From Saccharibacillus endophyticus (GTDB lineage: Bacteria; Bacillota; Bacilli; Paenibacillales; Paenibacillaceae): a stretch of DNA of 64,000 bases. The DNA lies in assembly GCF_013185185.1 (NCBI RefSeq), contig NZ_JAAZWE010000001.1, positions 1-64,000 on the forward strand. Direction: 5' to 3'. The translations under genes and the position numbers were made by a program. The notes below the pieces were generated by a model. The model was given only the letters and a program-made list of their open reading frames with translations, was not told the DNA's origin and ran no database searches. Within the stretch, counting starts at the first letter, position 1. Each line of letters opens with the position of its first letter. Below are positions 25,594 to 33,775 of this stretch, piece by piece.

Positions 25594-25666
25594 GCCCGAT
25601 TCCGCTCCTTCGCTCAGGTTGTTTCCCTTGCGGGAAGCCAAAAGTCGCTCAGGTTCGGAATCGGGC
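25594..25666. repeat. Inverted repeat after the dehydrogenase gene
   Basis: A perfect 11-bp inverted repeat, GCCCGATTCCG (25594-25604) with CGGAATCGGGC (25656-25666). Inside it, CGCTCAGGTT occurs twice as a direct repeat. No T-run follows. It may be part of the 3' untranslated region or a decayed element. Confidence 0.5.
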
Positions 25667-25684
25667 TCGCCGGGTCAGCACATG

Positions 25685-25711
25685 GCGGATTGAGCGAATT
25701 TCTCCCGCAGC
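25685..25711 (-). repeat. Fragment of dispersed palindromic repeat, family 1
   Basis: The reverse complement matches the left end of the family 1 copy at 47500 over 27 bases with one mismatch (core GCTGCGGGAGAAATTCG). The rest of the element is absent, so this is a truncated copy. Confidence 0.6.
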
Positions 25712-25752
25712 CTACACGCTTTTCTAAACGAACAGGATTTGCGCATAGATTC

Positions 25753-25789
25753 AAGCCCCGCCAAAGGCTAACTGAGGCGGGGCTTTTTG
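25753..25789 (+). terminator. Rho-independent terminator
   Basis: Perfect 9-bp stem AGCCCCGCC with GGCGGGGCT, followed by TTTTT. It ends transcription from the dehydrogenase gene. Confidence 0.88.
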
Positions 25790-25830
25790 TGTTGGGTAGA
25801 CGTATGCTGCGCAAGCGGAAAGGAATCGGG

Positions 25831-25836
25831 TATAAT
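25831..25836 (+). promoter_or_regulatory. -10 element before the DUF1992 gene
   Basis: Perfect TATAAT 37 bases upstream of the start at 25874; no convincing -35. Confidence 0.4.
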
Positions 25837-25873
25837 GGAACGACAAAAGTCGATGGGATCGGGAGGAATTCGG

Positions 25874-26248
25874 ATGGGGTGGTTATCGTGGTTGGCGGAG
25901 CAGAAGATCGACGAAGCGGCGCGTAACGGAGAATTTGACGATCTGCCGGGGAACGGGAAACCGATAGAATTAGACGATCTGTCGGGAGTGCCGGAAGAAC
26001 TGAGGGTTCCTTACCGGATTTTGAAAAATGCAGGAATGCTGCCGCAGGAGATCGTGCTGCGAAAGGAATGTTTGGAGTTGGAGGATTTGCTTGCGGCTTG
26101 CCGCTCGGATGAAGAGCGCGAGGAGATTGGACGTAAATTGAATACGCAAAGGCTCAAACTTCGGATGGTTGAAGAAGAACGAGGTTGGGGCGGCGGCGCG
26201 TATTCGGAATATGCGGACAAGATCAAGGATCGGTTAGGCGGAGATTGA
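25874..26248 (+). CDS. DUF1992 (DnaJ-homologue type) protein
   Basis: 124 residues from ATG 25874, preceded by GGGAGGAAT. The opening WLSWLAEQKIDEAARNGEFDDLPGNGKPIELDD is the diagnostic block of DUF1992 proteins (DNAJC28-like; YhdN in some bacteria), followed by PEELRVPYRILKNAGMLPQEI. No J domain proper is present despite the family name. The biochemical role is unknown. It is a small soluble protein with its own promoter. Confidence 0.88.
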   Translation: MGWLSWLAEQKIDEAARNGEFDDLPGNGKPIELDDLSGVPEELRVPYRILKNAGMLPQEIVLRKECLELEDLLAACRSDEEREEIGRKLNTQRLKLRMVEEERGWGGGAYSEYADKIKDRLGGD

Positions 26249-26324
26249 TCCGGGAATCCAGCGTCTTGACCGAACCGAATTTGAGGCGGCACGAGTGATT
26301 TGATTTCTGTTCAAGATGAAGTTT

Positions 26325-26413
26325 GAAATACCTGCAGCTACCCGCTTATTTTGAAAAAGCGTCCGAATTTCGGCTTACGCTTGCTCATTTAAGTGGATAG
26401 ACGCAGGTATTTC
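26325..26413. repeat. Long palindromic element (unique in the window)
   Basis: Perfect 11-bp ends GAAATACCTGC (26325-26335) and GCAGGTATTTC (26403-26413), with imperfect pairing continuing inward (TACCCGCTTA against TAAGTGGATA and AAAAAGCG against CGCTT). It lies in the gap between convergent genes. No T-run, no coding potential; MITE-like or a structured 3' element. Confidence 0.55.
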
Positions 26414-26436
26414 GGTGAATATGGGGCATAAAAATG

Positions 26437-27384
26437 TTACAAATCCGGCACGTTCACGACGACGGGTTCTCGCGGAATCAAAGACAGATCGAAAGAACCC
26501 ACCAGCTCCGCGGCCGATACCGCTTCCGGACGGTCGATTAATCCGCTGACATGAGCCAGCCAGCCGACGAGCTGTTCAGGCGAAGTACCGCGTTCGCGGA
26601 AAGAAGAGATGGCGATGCCGCCGTGACGTTTGGCCAAGCGATTGCCGTCCGATCCGTTCAATAGAGGGACGTGCAGGAAATTCGGCGCTTCGAGTCCCAA
26701 AGCTTCATACAACAGGATTTGTCTCGGCGTCGAATCCAATAAGTCGTATCCTCGCAGGACATCGGTGATCTTCATGTCCGCATCGTCCATCACGACGGAC
26801 AGTTGATACGAATGCAAGCCGTCGGCACGGCGAACGACGAAGTCGCCTCCGCTGCCCGGCGCGAAGGATCGGGTTCCGGCGATGCCGTCTTCAAAACGAA
26901 CTTCACGACCTTCGGGCAGCGCGAAGCGGAGTGAAGGGGCTTTATGCAGCGCTTTTTCTGCGCGCTGCGCGGCGGTCAGATGTCGGCATGTTCCGGCATA
27001 GGCAGGTCCTTCGGAGGTCAATCCGTGGGGAGCGCTGGCGGCGGACAAAATGTCTGCCCGACTGCAAAAGCAGGGGTACAACGCGCCTGCCGCTTCCAAT
27101 TCGAGCAAGCCTGCTTCGTATCGTTCCAAGCGCTCGCTTTGCGTATAGGGCGCATAAGGTCCGCCGACGTCAGGGCCTTCGTCCCAGTCCAGACCGAGCC
27201 AACGCAGATCAAGCAGCGCGAGTTCGGCCCATTTTTCACGGGACCGCTCGGTGTCGATATCTTCCATGCGAAGGATGAATTCGCCGTTCAACGAACGCAT
27301 ATGGAGCCAGGAAATCAGTGCGGTGCGGGCATTGCCCAAGTGCATTTTGCCGGATGGCGTAGGTGCGAAACGTCCGCGTCTCAT
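26437..27384 (-). CDS. gluQ: Glutamyl-Q tRNA(Asp) synthetase
   Basis: 315 residues. It is a shortened glutamyl-tRNA synthetase catalytic domain without an anticodon-binding domain: RGRFAPTPSGKMHLGNARTAL holds the HIGH-type motif, LAKRHGGIA replaces KMSKS, and Cys-x-Cys (CFCSRAD) with GTCRHL gives the zinc site typical of GluQ-RS. It attaches glutamate to queuosine 34 of tRNA(Asp). More usual in Proteobacteria but known in some Bacillales. Next to it, divergently transcribed, is hrpB. Confidence 0.92.
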   Translation of the reverse strand: MRRGRFAPTPSGKMHLGNARTALISWLHMRSLNGEFILRMEDIDTERSREKWAELALLDLRWLGLDWDEGPDVGGPYAPYTQSERLERYEAGLLELEAAGALYPCFCSRADILSAASAPHGLTSEGPAYAGTCRHLTAAQRAEKALHKAPSLRFALPEGREVRFEDGIAGTRSFAPGSGGDFVVRRADGLHSYQLSVVMDDADMKITDVLRGYDLLDSTPRQILLYEALGLEAPNFLHVPLLNGSDGNRLAKRHGGIAISSFRERGTSPEQLVGWLAHVSGLIDRPEAVSAAELVGSFDLSLIPREPVVVNVPDL

Positions 27385-27614
27385 TATCGTTCACTTCCTT
27401 GTCTAGGCGTGCATGCAAGCGGGTATCTTGTCTGGCTGCAAGGTTGTTTGTATGCAGGCCTTAGTATCGATTAAAACAAAAGCTTCGCATGAATTCGAAT
27501 AAATCGGATCAGACCTACAGGCGAGCTTGACATGATCCATTATACGACACATTTTCTGTAGGCTGAAATTGCATATTCGAATCGGACTACGTAAAGGAAG
27601 GGGAACTGCCCAAC

Positions 27615-30203
27615 ATGAAAGAAGATCAAGGCCGAAACGCGAAAAAGGAAAGCGATCCCGGCGAAATACTCTCCGAAGCTCCTCTTTCCAAAAATAACGC
27701 AATAACGTTCCCCGTCGACTCCGCCCTGCCCGAGCTGAAACGAAGTCTTGCCGCAAACCGTCCCACGATTCTGATTGCCCAGCCGGGAGCCGGAAAAACG
27801 ACTCGGGTTCCTCCGGCGCTGCTGCATGAACCTTGGCTGGAAGGGCGCAAGATTCTGATGCTGGAACCCCGGCGGCTTGCGGCGGTATCCGCAGCCGATT
27901 ATATCGCGGACTCGCTCGGCGGAAAAACGGGAGAAACCGTCGGTTACCGGATTGCTTTGGATAACAAATCCGGCTCTCGAACAAAGATCGAAGTGGTGAC
28001 CGAAGGCATATTAACACGGATGCTGCAAACCGATCCCTCGTTGGAAGAGGTAGGTTTGGTCATTTTCGACGAGTTCCATGAACGCAATTTGCAGGCGGAC
28101 CTGGGGTTGGCGCTTGCTTTGCAGAGCCGTGCCGTACTGCGGGAAGGCCTGCGCATTCTCGTGATGTCGGCGACGATCGATCCCGAGCCTTTGTCGGACG
28201 TATTGGGCGGGGCGGATGTGATCCGCAGCGAAGGCAGAGTCTATCCGGTCGAGACGGTGCATCTCGGCGCTGCGCGGGACCTCCCGTTGGAACGCAAGGT
28301 AGCGCAGGCTGTGCGCCGGGCTTGGGAGGATACGGAGGGAGGAATCCTTGTATTCCTGCCGGGGGTGCGCGAGATTTCGCGCGCGCGGGAAGAGCTGACC
28401 CGCGGCGGGGGATTGGCGGGCGCGGAAATTTTGGCCCTGCACGGCGGGCTGGGGCGCGAGGAACAGCGCCGTGCGGTCCGATCTTCCGCGGACGGGAAGC
28501 GGAAGGTCGTGCTTTCGACCTCGCTGGCCGAGTCCAGCATCACGGTCGAGGGGGTGACGGCCGTCGTCGATAGCGGCCTGATGCGGACACAGGTGTTTTC
28601 TCCGCGCACAGGCATGTCGCGGCTGGTCACGTTGACCGAATCGCTGGAGTCGGCGGACCAAAGAAGAGGGCGCGCGGGGCGGACTGCGCCGGGCATTTGT
28701 TACCGGTTGTGGAGCCGCGAAGAAGAGTCGGGCATGCCGCCCTCGCGGATTCCCGAGATGCTGCAAAGCGACCTTGCGCCGCTCGCGCTTGAACTGGCGG
28801 CATGGGGGGCACGCGATCCGAAGGAACTGGATTGGATCGACGTGCCGCCGGAAGCCGGCTATGCGGAGGCGCAGGCGCTGCTTCGGCGGCTGCACGCATT
28901 GAACGAAGAGGGCGGCATTACGGAGGAAGGACGAGCGATGAGCGATCTTGGCGTGCATCCTCGATTGGCCCGGATGATCCGGCGTGCTGCCGATCCCGAT
29001 CTTGGTGCGCACGGTCTTGCCTGCGATCTGGCGGCGCTGCTTCAGGAGCAAGCTTCTTCTTCTGCGCCTGTCGGCGGAACGGTGACGGACACCGTGTCCT
29101 TGCTGCCGCGTTTGGAGGCTCTGCTTGCCGCCTCCCGCAAAAGAAATCCAGGCATGCCGCGGACGCCGGAAGATCGGGCCGCGGAACGTGCTGCCAGGCT
29201 GCGCCGGATTGCCGGCGTGACGGAAAGTTCGGACGGCGAACCCCATCGGGCAGGGTTGCTGCTTGCTTATGCTTTCCCCGATCGGGTCGGACGTCGCAGA
29301 GGAGGCGGACGCTTCCTGCTTAGCGGCGGACGCGGCGTATGCATTCCCGAGCGGGAACTGCTGTCGCGGGAAGAATATGTGGTCGCCGCCGATATTGACG
29401 ATCAGGGAAGCGAGGGACGAATATGGCTTGCGGCTCCGATCGAAGCGGACGATTTGAATCTTTTTGCGGCTGAAGAAGGGATTGAAGAAACGCGCGTCGA
29501 GTGGGATTCGGATCGAGCGGCCGTATCCGCGCTTCGGATACGACGGATCGGTGCTGTCATTTTACAGTCGGCGCAAGCTTCTTCACCCGATCCGGAAGCT
29601 GTTGGAGCCGCTTTGCTGGAAGGGATTCGGGCCGCTGACGGTCGGATTCTTCCATGGGGCAAGGAAGCACGGGAACTGCAAAACCGCATGATGTTCATGC
29701 ATCTTGCAGATTCGGAATTTCCCGCAGCCGATGACGCGACGTTGTTGGCGGAGCTGGAAGAGTGGCTGCTTCCATACGCATCGGGCATTCGCAATGAAAC
29801 GCAGCTCAAAAGGCTTAACCTCCCGCAACTGCTGGAGCAGCGTTTAACCTGGGAGCAGCGACGAACATTGGATGCCGAGGCGCCGACCCGCCTAAGCGTG
29901 CCCAGCGGTTCGCGTATTGCCGTTGATTACAGCGACCCTGAACGTCCTTTTATGGCGGTAAAGCTTCAGGAAATGTTCGGCCGGTCCGAGACGCCTCGCA
30001 TTGGACGCGGACGCGTGCCGATCACGTTACAGTTGCTTTCCCCGGCCCGTCGTCCGGTACAAATCACGTCCGACCTGGCGAATTTTTGGAAAGAAACCTA
30101 TTTCGAAGTGAAAAAGGATCTGAAGGGCCGTTACCCCAAGCATTACTGGCCGGATGACCCGAATGGAGCTGAAGCCACGAGGCATGTCCGTCCCCGTAAA
30201 TAA
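27615..30203 (+). CDS. hrpB: ATP-dependent helicase HrpB (DEAH family)
   Basis: 862 residues, ribosome site AAGGAAGGGG. Motif I is QPGAGKTT, motif II DEFHE, motif III SAT, motif VI QRRGRAGR. The C-terminal HrpB_C domain is clear: IGRGRVPITLQLLSPARRPVQITSDLANFW then GRYPKHYWPDDP. Length is a little over the usual 800-840. HrpB is a DEAH RNA helicase of uncertain cellular role. Single gene, divergent from gluQ across a 230-bp gap. Confidence 0.95.
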   Translation: MKEDQGRNAKKESDPGEILSEAPLSKNNAITFPVDSALPELKRSLAANRPTILIAQPGAGKTTRVPPALLHEPWLEGRKILMLEPRRLAAVSAADYIADSLGGKTGETVGYRIALDNKSGSRTKIEVVTEGILTRMLQTDPSLEEVGLVIFDEFHERNLQADLGLALALQSRAVLREGLRILVMSATIDPEPLSDVLGGADVIRSEGRVYPVETVHLGAARDLPLERKVAQAVRRAWEDTEGGILVFLPGVREISRAREELTRGGGLAGAEILALHGGLGREEQRRAVRSSADGKRKVVLSTSLAESSITVEGVTAVVDSGLMRTQVFSPRTGMSRLVTLTESLESADQRRGRAGRTAPGICYRLWSREEESGMPPSRIPEMLQSDLAPLALELAAWGARDPKELDWIDVPPEAGYAEAQALLRRLHALNEEGGITEEGRAMSDLGVHPRLARMIRRAADPDLGAHGLACDLAALLQEQASSSAPVGGTVTDTVSLLPRLEALLAASRKRNPGMPRTPEDRAAERAARLRRIAGVTESSDGEPHRAGLLLAYAFPDRVGRRRGGGRFLLSGGRGVCIPERELLSREEYVVAADIDDQGSEGRIWLAAPIEADDLNLFAAEEGIEETRVEWDSDRAAVSALRIRRIGAVILQSAQASSPDPEAVGAALLEGIRAADGRILPWGKEARELQNRMMFMHLADSEFPAADDATLLAELEEWLLPYASGIRNETQLKRLNLPQLLEQRLTWEQRRTLDAEAPTRLSVPSGSRIAVDYSDPERPFMAVKLQEMFGRSETPRIGRGRVPITLQLLSPARRPVQITSDLANFWKETYFEVKKDLKGRYPKHYWPDDPNGAEATRHVRPRK

Positions 30204-30259
30204 GGCAATCTTGCAGCGCGAGAGCAGTCTGACACCTTCTTTCGCATCGACGACTCCAA

Positions 30260-30284
30260 GTTTCGCTTGCCCTGTACCGGGTAA
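30260..30284 (+). promoter_or_regulatory. Sigma-B-like promoter of the YflT-domain gene
   Basis: GTTTCG (30260-30265), 13-base spacer, GGGTAA (30279-30284), close to the B. subtilis sigma-B consensus GTTTAA-N12-14-GGGTAT. The start codon lies 60 bases downstream. General stress proteins of this family are classic sigma-B targets. Confidence 0.6.
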
Positions 30285-30343
30285 TAAAGAAACGAACACG
30301 AATCCCAAGTCAGTTGGGAACAACGATGAAGGAGGAGTTAACG

Positions 30344-31027
30344 ATGACGAAAAAAATCGTAGGGGTATTCGAAAACGAACGGGAAGCTTCACTGGCGATT
30401 CAAAACCTTCAAGATCGAGGATTTACTTCAGACGAAATTTCGGTAGTGGCAAAAGACCGCAACGACTTGAGAGCGATAGATGAGGAGACGGGCACGAAAG
30501 CTCCGGAAGGCTTGGCCGCAGGCGCGGCGACAGGCGGCGTGCTCGGCGGCGTAACGGGTCTGTTGGCCGGAGTCGGAGCGCTGGCGATTCCGGGGATCGG
30601 GCCGATTCTGGCAGCCGGACCTTTGGCAGCGGCGGTTACGGGCATGGCGGTAGGAGCCGGAGCAGGCGGTTTGGTCGGCGGTCTGGTAGGACTGGGCATT
30701 CCCGAGAACGAAGCGGAAGAATATCAGGAGTATCTGAACCAAGGTAATATTTTGGTTCTGGTCGACGAAGACAACCGCAGCCGCGACGTATACACCTCGT
30801 TCCGCGATAACCGTTCGATGAACGCCAATCGCTACCATTTGACGGAAGAAGGATACGGTAACGAAATGCACACGGGCGGCACGGTGAACCCGGAAATGAA
30901 CACCGAGGCCGAGCAGGTAGGGATTTCGAATCGCAACTCGGCAGACTCGATCAGCGAAGCGGAGCGCCGCCGCGCAATCGATGATCCGTCGGATACGCTG
31001 CCGCCGCGCGGGGATCGCGGAATGTAA
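30344..31027 (+). CDS. General stress protein with YflT-like domain and glycine-rich membrane segment
   Basis: 227 residues from ATG 30344 behind AAGGAGGAG. Residues 1-55 match the YflT/GsiB17M-type N-terminal domain (KKIVGVFENEREASLAIQNLQDRGFTSDEISVVAKD). A Gly/Ala-rich hydrophobic region follows (about 63-130; glycine-zipper pattern GAATGGVLGGVTGLLAGVGALAIPGIGPILAAG), which may insert into membranes. The C-terminal third is hydrophilic, Asn/Glu/Arg-rich. Similar proteins are induced by heat, salt and ethanol. The sigma-B-like promoter upstream agrees. Confidence 0.88.
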   Translation: MTKKIVGVFENEREASLAIQNLQDRGFTSDEISVVAKDRNDLRAIDEETGTKAPEGLAAGAATGGVLGGVTGLLAGVGALAIPGIGPILAAGPLAAAVTGMAVGAGAGGLVGGLVGLGIPENEAEEYQEYLNQGNILVLVDEDNRSRDVYTSFRDNRSMNANRYHLTEEGYGNEMHTGGTVNPEMNTEAEQVGISNRNSADSISEAERRRAIDDPSDTLPPRGDRGM

Positions 31028-31099
31028 AAAGAATAACGTGAGGATCTGCTACGGATCGGAAGCGATAAGCATCGATCCTTCAGAGAGATTCACTCGTCC

Positions 31100-31126
31100 A
31101 AAAGGCGCCTTCGGGCGTCTTTTTTG
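31100..31126 (+). terminator. Terminator after the stress protein gene
   Basis: AAAAGGCGCC pairs with GGCGTCTTTT (one G-U) around TTC; T-run to 31125. Confidence 0.85.
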
Positions 31127-31178
31127 TTGGCGCGTTCGTTCGAATCAGAGGTCGGGTGAAGCGAGGCCTGTTTTCATC

Positions 31179-31184
31179 TATAAT
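31179..31184 (+). promoter_or_regulatory. -10 element before the DUF4269 gene
   Basis: Perfect TATAAT 38 bases upstream of the start at 31222; no clear -35 at 17 bases. Confidence 0.4.
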
Positions 31185-31221
31185 AGAGCAACAGTAAAGC
31201 ATGGGAAGAAGGGAAACGAAG

Positions 31222-31851
31222 ATGGCTTCATCGTCAGAGAAACAGCCTCGAAAACCCAATCTATCGACTCTGTTCCATGCGCCGACCGGCGGGGAAGGGT
31301 TGCGTTGGCTTGAACAAGGAGATGAACGGCAGCAGGGACTGGCAGCTTCTTTGCATCGCAGCGGCTTACTGGAGCGGCTCGCTTTTTGCCATCCTTCCAT
31401 AGCAGGCACGTTTCCGATCGGGATTGATATTCCGGGTAGCGATATGGATGTATTATGCGAGGTTTATGACCATGAAGAGTTTTTGCGAATATGCACAAGC
31501 GAATATGGGCATTTGGATAGATTTGAAGCCGATCGGCGCAGCGTAGAGGGGAAGGAACGCTCGGTGGTGCGATTTTTGTGGGAGCAGATGCCGATCGAAT
31601 TGTTCGGACAAGGACGACCTCCCGCTTTGCAGAACGGATGTCGACATATGATTGCAGAGCGTCGGCTGTTGGCTTTGGACGAACCTTCGGCAGCGGAGTC
31701 GATCCGTACACTCAAGCAGGAAGGATTCAAGACGGAGCCCGCGTTTGCCTTCTTTTACAACCTCCCCGGCAATCCTTATGAGGTGCTATACCGACTGGCT
31801 GAAGCCGATGAGCAGGAACTGCGTCAGATTATTTTAAAACGGCAATTATAA
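31222..31851 (+). CDS. DUF4269 protein, nucleotidyltransferase-like
   Basis: 209 residues. Start set at ATG 31222 because GAAGAAGGG sits upstream at good spacing; an ATG at 31201 lacks one. The motif GTFPIGIDIPGSDMDVLCEV (about 60-79) has the GS-x-D-x-D arrangement of the nucleotidyltransferase superfamily, and ALQNGCRHMIAERRLL fits DUF4269. The substrate is unknown; no toxin-antitoxin partner is adjacent. Transcribed alone. Confidence 0.8.
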   Translation: MASSSEKQPRKPNLSTLFHAPTGGEGLRWLEQGDERQQGLAASLHRSGLLERLAFCHPSIAGTFPIGIDIPGSDMDVLCEVYDHEEFLRICTSEYGHLDRFEADRRSVEGKERSVVRFLWEQMPIELFGQGRPPALQNGCRHMIAERRLLALDEPSAAESIRTLKQEGFKTEPAFAFFYNLPGNPYEVLYRLAEADEQELRQIILKRQL

Positions 31852-31949
31852 TAAATATTTTATTACATGAAAAATTCATAATAGAAAACCTAAGCTTAGC
31901 GCTTCTTGCGAGCTTATTCATTAGTCTTCACTCTCCCTCTGAAAAAAGG

Positions 31950-31976
31950 AGAAAAGCGCCGCTGCGCTCTTTTTTG
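31950..31976 (+). terminator. Terminator after the DUF4269 gene
   Basis: AAAAGCGC pairs with GCGCTCTT (one mismatch) around CGCT, followed by a T-run. Confidence 0.55.
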
Positions 31977-32019
31977 CTGAAAAACCGGGCCGAAAGATGT
32001 GAAAACTCGAAAATTCGTT

Positions 32020-32044
32020 TATAATGGAAGGGAACAAACGTTCA
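32020..32044 (+). promoter_or_regulatory. -10 and LexA-box-like palindrome upstream of the rtp homologue
   Basis: TATAAT (32020-32025) is followed 6 bases later by GGAACAAACGTTCA (32031-32044), which fits the Gram-positive LexA/DinR consensus CGAACRNRYGTTYC at all but the outer positions. It may bind LexA, or be the site by which the replication terminator protein regulates its own gene, as known in B. subtilis. The -35 is poor. Confidence 0.5.
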
Positions 32045-32065
32045 CCCGAAAAGGAGGAGGAAAGC

Positions 32066-32431
32066 ATGGCCTTCATGATCGCCCAACGGGCATTTATCAA
32101 ACTGTACCTTATCACCATGGTCGAGCAGCAGCGCGGATACGGATATCAGATGCTCGAAGAAATGAAGGAGAACTTCAAGCCCTTCGGGTACGTGCCTCCG
32201 CAGAGCGAAATTTACCGTGCGCTGCATGAACTGGTGCACGAAGGCGTCTTTTACCGGACCAAACAGCTCAAAGGCAACGATCCCCGCGTCGATTTCCAGG
32301 AAATCGTGCTGTATCATTTCACGGAAGACGGACCCGAGAAAGCCAATTTATACAAAAAACAGGTCAAAACCGATCTGGATCGCTGTTTGGGGATGTTGAA
32401 CAAAGCGGCTGAAGATAATTACGGAGTTTGA
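32066..32431 (+). CDS. rtp: Replication terminator protein (RTP) homologue
   Basis: 121 residues, close to the 122 of B. subtilis RTP, from ATG 32066 behind AAAGGAGGAGG. Recalled similarity runs end to end: QRAFIKLYLITMVEQQRGYG at the N-terminus, a winged-helix core with SEIYRALHELVHEGVF, and a C-terminal YKKQVKTDLDRCLGMLNKA that corresponds to the dimerisation helix. RTP dimers bind Ter sites and block the replicative helicase from one side. No clear Ter sequence (core CTATGTAC with flanks) is seen nearby. A more general PadR/RTP-like regulator cannot be excluded. Confidence 0.85.
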   Translation: MAFMIAQRAFIKLYLITMVEQQRGYGYQMLEEMKENFKPFGYVPPQSEIYRALHELVHEGVFYRTKQLKGNDPRVDFQEIVLYHFTEDGPEKANLYKKQVKTDLDRCLGMLNKAAEDNYGV

Positions 32432-32439
32432 TTCGTTTG

Positions 32440-32479
32440 AAAGATACGCGCCGAACAGGCTTGACGCGTATCTTTTTTT
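32440..32479 (+). terminator. Terminator after the rtp homologue
   Basis: Perfect 11-bp stem AAAGATACGCG with CGCGTATCTTT, 14-base loop, then seven T in total. Confidence 0.9.
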
Positions 32480-32561
32480 ATCGGAGAAAGGAAGGTAATT
32501 GGCAGAATAATAAGAAAGCGTTATCATGAAGACGGATAGGTTATTTGAAGGAGGGACATAT

Positions 32562-33563
32562 ATGGTTCGAACGCTGCGATGGGGAATTATCGGAACGGCG
32601 GCGATCGCGGAAAGGGCTTTTATCCCGGCGGTGCAGGAGTCCGAGCGGGGGATTGTGCGAGCCGTAGCCAGCCGAAATGCGGACAAAGCAAGGCAGATGG
32701 CGGAGCGCACGGGCGTGGAGCGATATTACGGCAGTTACGAAGAAGTATTGGACGACCCGGAGATCGACGCCGTGTATATTCCGCTGCCGAACCATTTACA
32801 TAAGGAATGGACTATCCGGGCGGCACGGGCGGGCAAGCATATTTTATGCGAAAAACCGGCGGCTTTGGATGCGGAAGAGACGATGGAGATGTTGGCGGCG
32901 TGCGAAGAGCATCATGTCGTATTTTCGGAAGCGTTCATGTATCGATACGGGGAAAAACATCGTCGTGTACGCGAAATCATCGCGTCCGGCGAGATCGGGG
33001 ATATTCGCTCGATGCGAGGCGTGTTCAATTATTGTACGCCCGACGACACGGGGAATGTACGTTTTAATCGGGCGATGGGCGGAGGTTCGATTTACGATAT
33101 CGGCGTGTATCCGATCTCTGCCGCGCGAATGATTATGGGAAGCGAGCCGTTATGGGCATCCGCGCATGCTTTTTTCTCGCCGGAGCATGATGGCGTGGAT
33201 ATGTCCGCTTCGGGTCTGCTTGCCTTTTCCGGAGGCGTGGCATTGTCGTTCGAGTGCGGGATGTGGGCGTATAATCGCTCCTACTTCGAGGTAACGGGGA
33301 CAAAAGGACGCATCGAGCTTCCGCATATGTTCGGCTGGCGGGAGAATCCGCAGATTATCGTCGATACGGATCGGCATAAGCGCGAGGAGAAGCTGAGTTG
33401 CGTCAACCATTATATTTTGCAATCGAATGCGTTCGCGCGTGCCGTCTTCGGCGAAGAGCCGCTTCCGTTTCCCGCGTCGGATGCTTTGCGCGATATGCGT
33501 GCGGTGGATGCTTGTCTTCGTTCCGCGCGGGAAGGCGTGAGGGTGGAGATCGAGCAGGATTAA
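32562..33563 (+). CDS. Gfo/Idh/MocA family oxidoreductase
   Basis: 333 residues from ATG 32562, behind GAAGGAGGG. The N-terminal Rossmann fold is RWGIIGTAAIAERAFIPAV; the catalytic HILCEKPAALDAEE has the conserved EKP; the C-terminal substrate domain has GGGSIYDIGVYPISAARMIMG (D..YP motif). Members oxidise or reduce sugars, inositols or their derivatives with NAD(P). The sequence resembles D-xylose/glucose-fructose dehydrogenase-like members; the substrate is not determinable. Confidence 0.92.
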   Translation: MVRTLRWGIIGTAAIAERAFIPAVQESERGIVRAVASRNADKARQMAERTGVERYYGSYEEVLDDPEIDAVYIPLPNHLHKEWTIRAARAGKHILCEKPAALDAEETMEMLAACEEHHVVFSEAFMYRYGEKHRRVREIIASGEIGDIRSMRGVFNYCTPDDTGNVRFNRAMGGGSIYDIGVYPISAARMIMGSEPLWASAHAFFSPEHDGVDMSASGLLAFSGGVALSFECGMWAYNRSYFEVTGTKGRIELPHMFGWRENPQIIVDTDRHKREEKLSCVNHYILQSNAFARAVFGEEPLPFPASDALRDMRAVDACLRSAREGVRVEIEQD

Positions 33564-33667
33564 AAACATAAACTTAATTCCTTTTTTCGATTTCAACATG
33601 CGACCGGAATGAATTTTTCTCGGAGTCTTCCGTTTTCCCGCGCCAACGAAAATTTCGAAGGCAACCT

Positions 33668-33695
33668 AAAGACGGTCAACTTTGGCCGTCTTTTT
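33668..33695 (+). terminator. Terminator before the aldose epimerase gene
   Basis: AAAGACGG pairs with CCGTCTTT around a short loop, followed by T-rich sequence. Confidence 0.85.
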
Positions 33696-33704
33696 CTTTT
33701 TGAT

Positions 33705-33734
33705 TTGAAAGCGCCTCCGCCTACGCGATATAAT
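33705..33734 (+). promoter_or_regulatory. Sigma-A promoter of the aldose epimerase gene
   Basis: TTGAAA (33705-33710), 18-base spacer, TATAAT (33729-33734). The start codon lies 42 bases after the -10. Confidence 0.7.
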
Positions 33735-33775
33735 AAACCGTGAGTGATTCCATCTTGATTTAAAGGAGACTGTAT

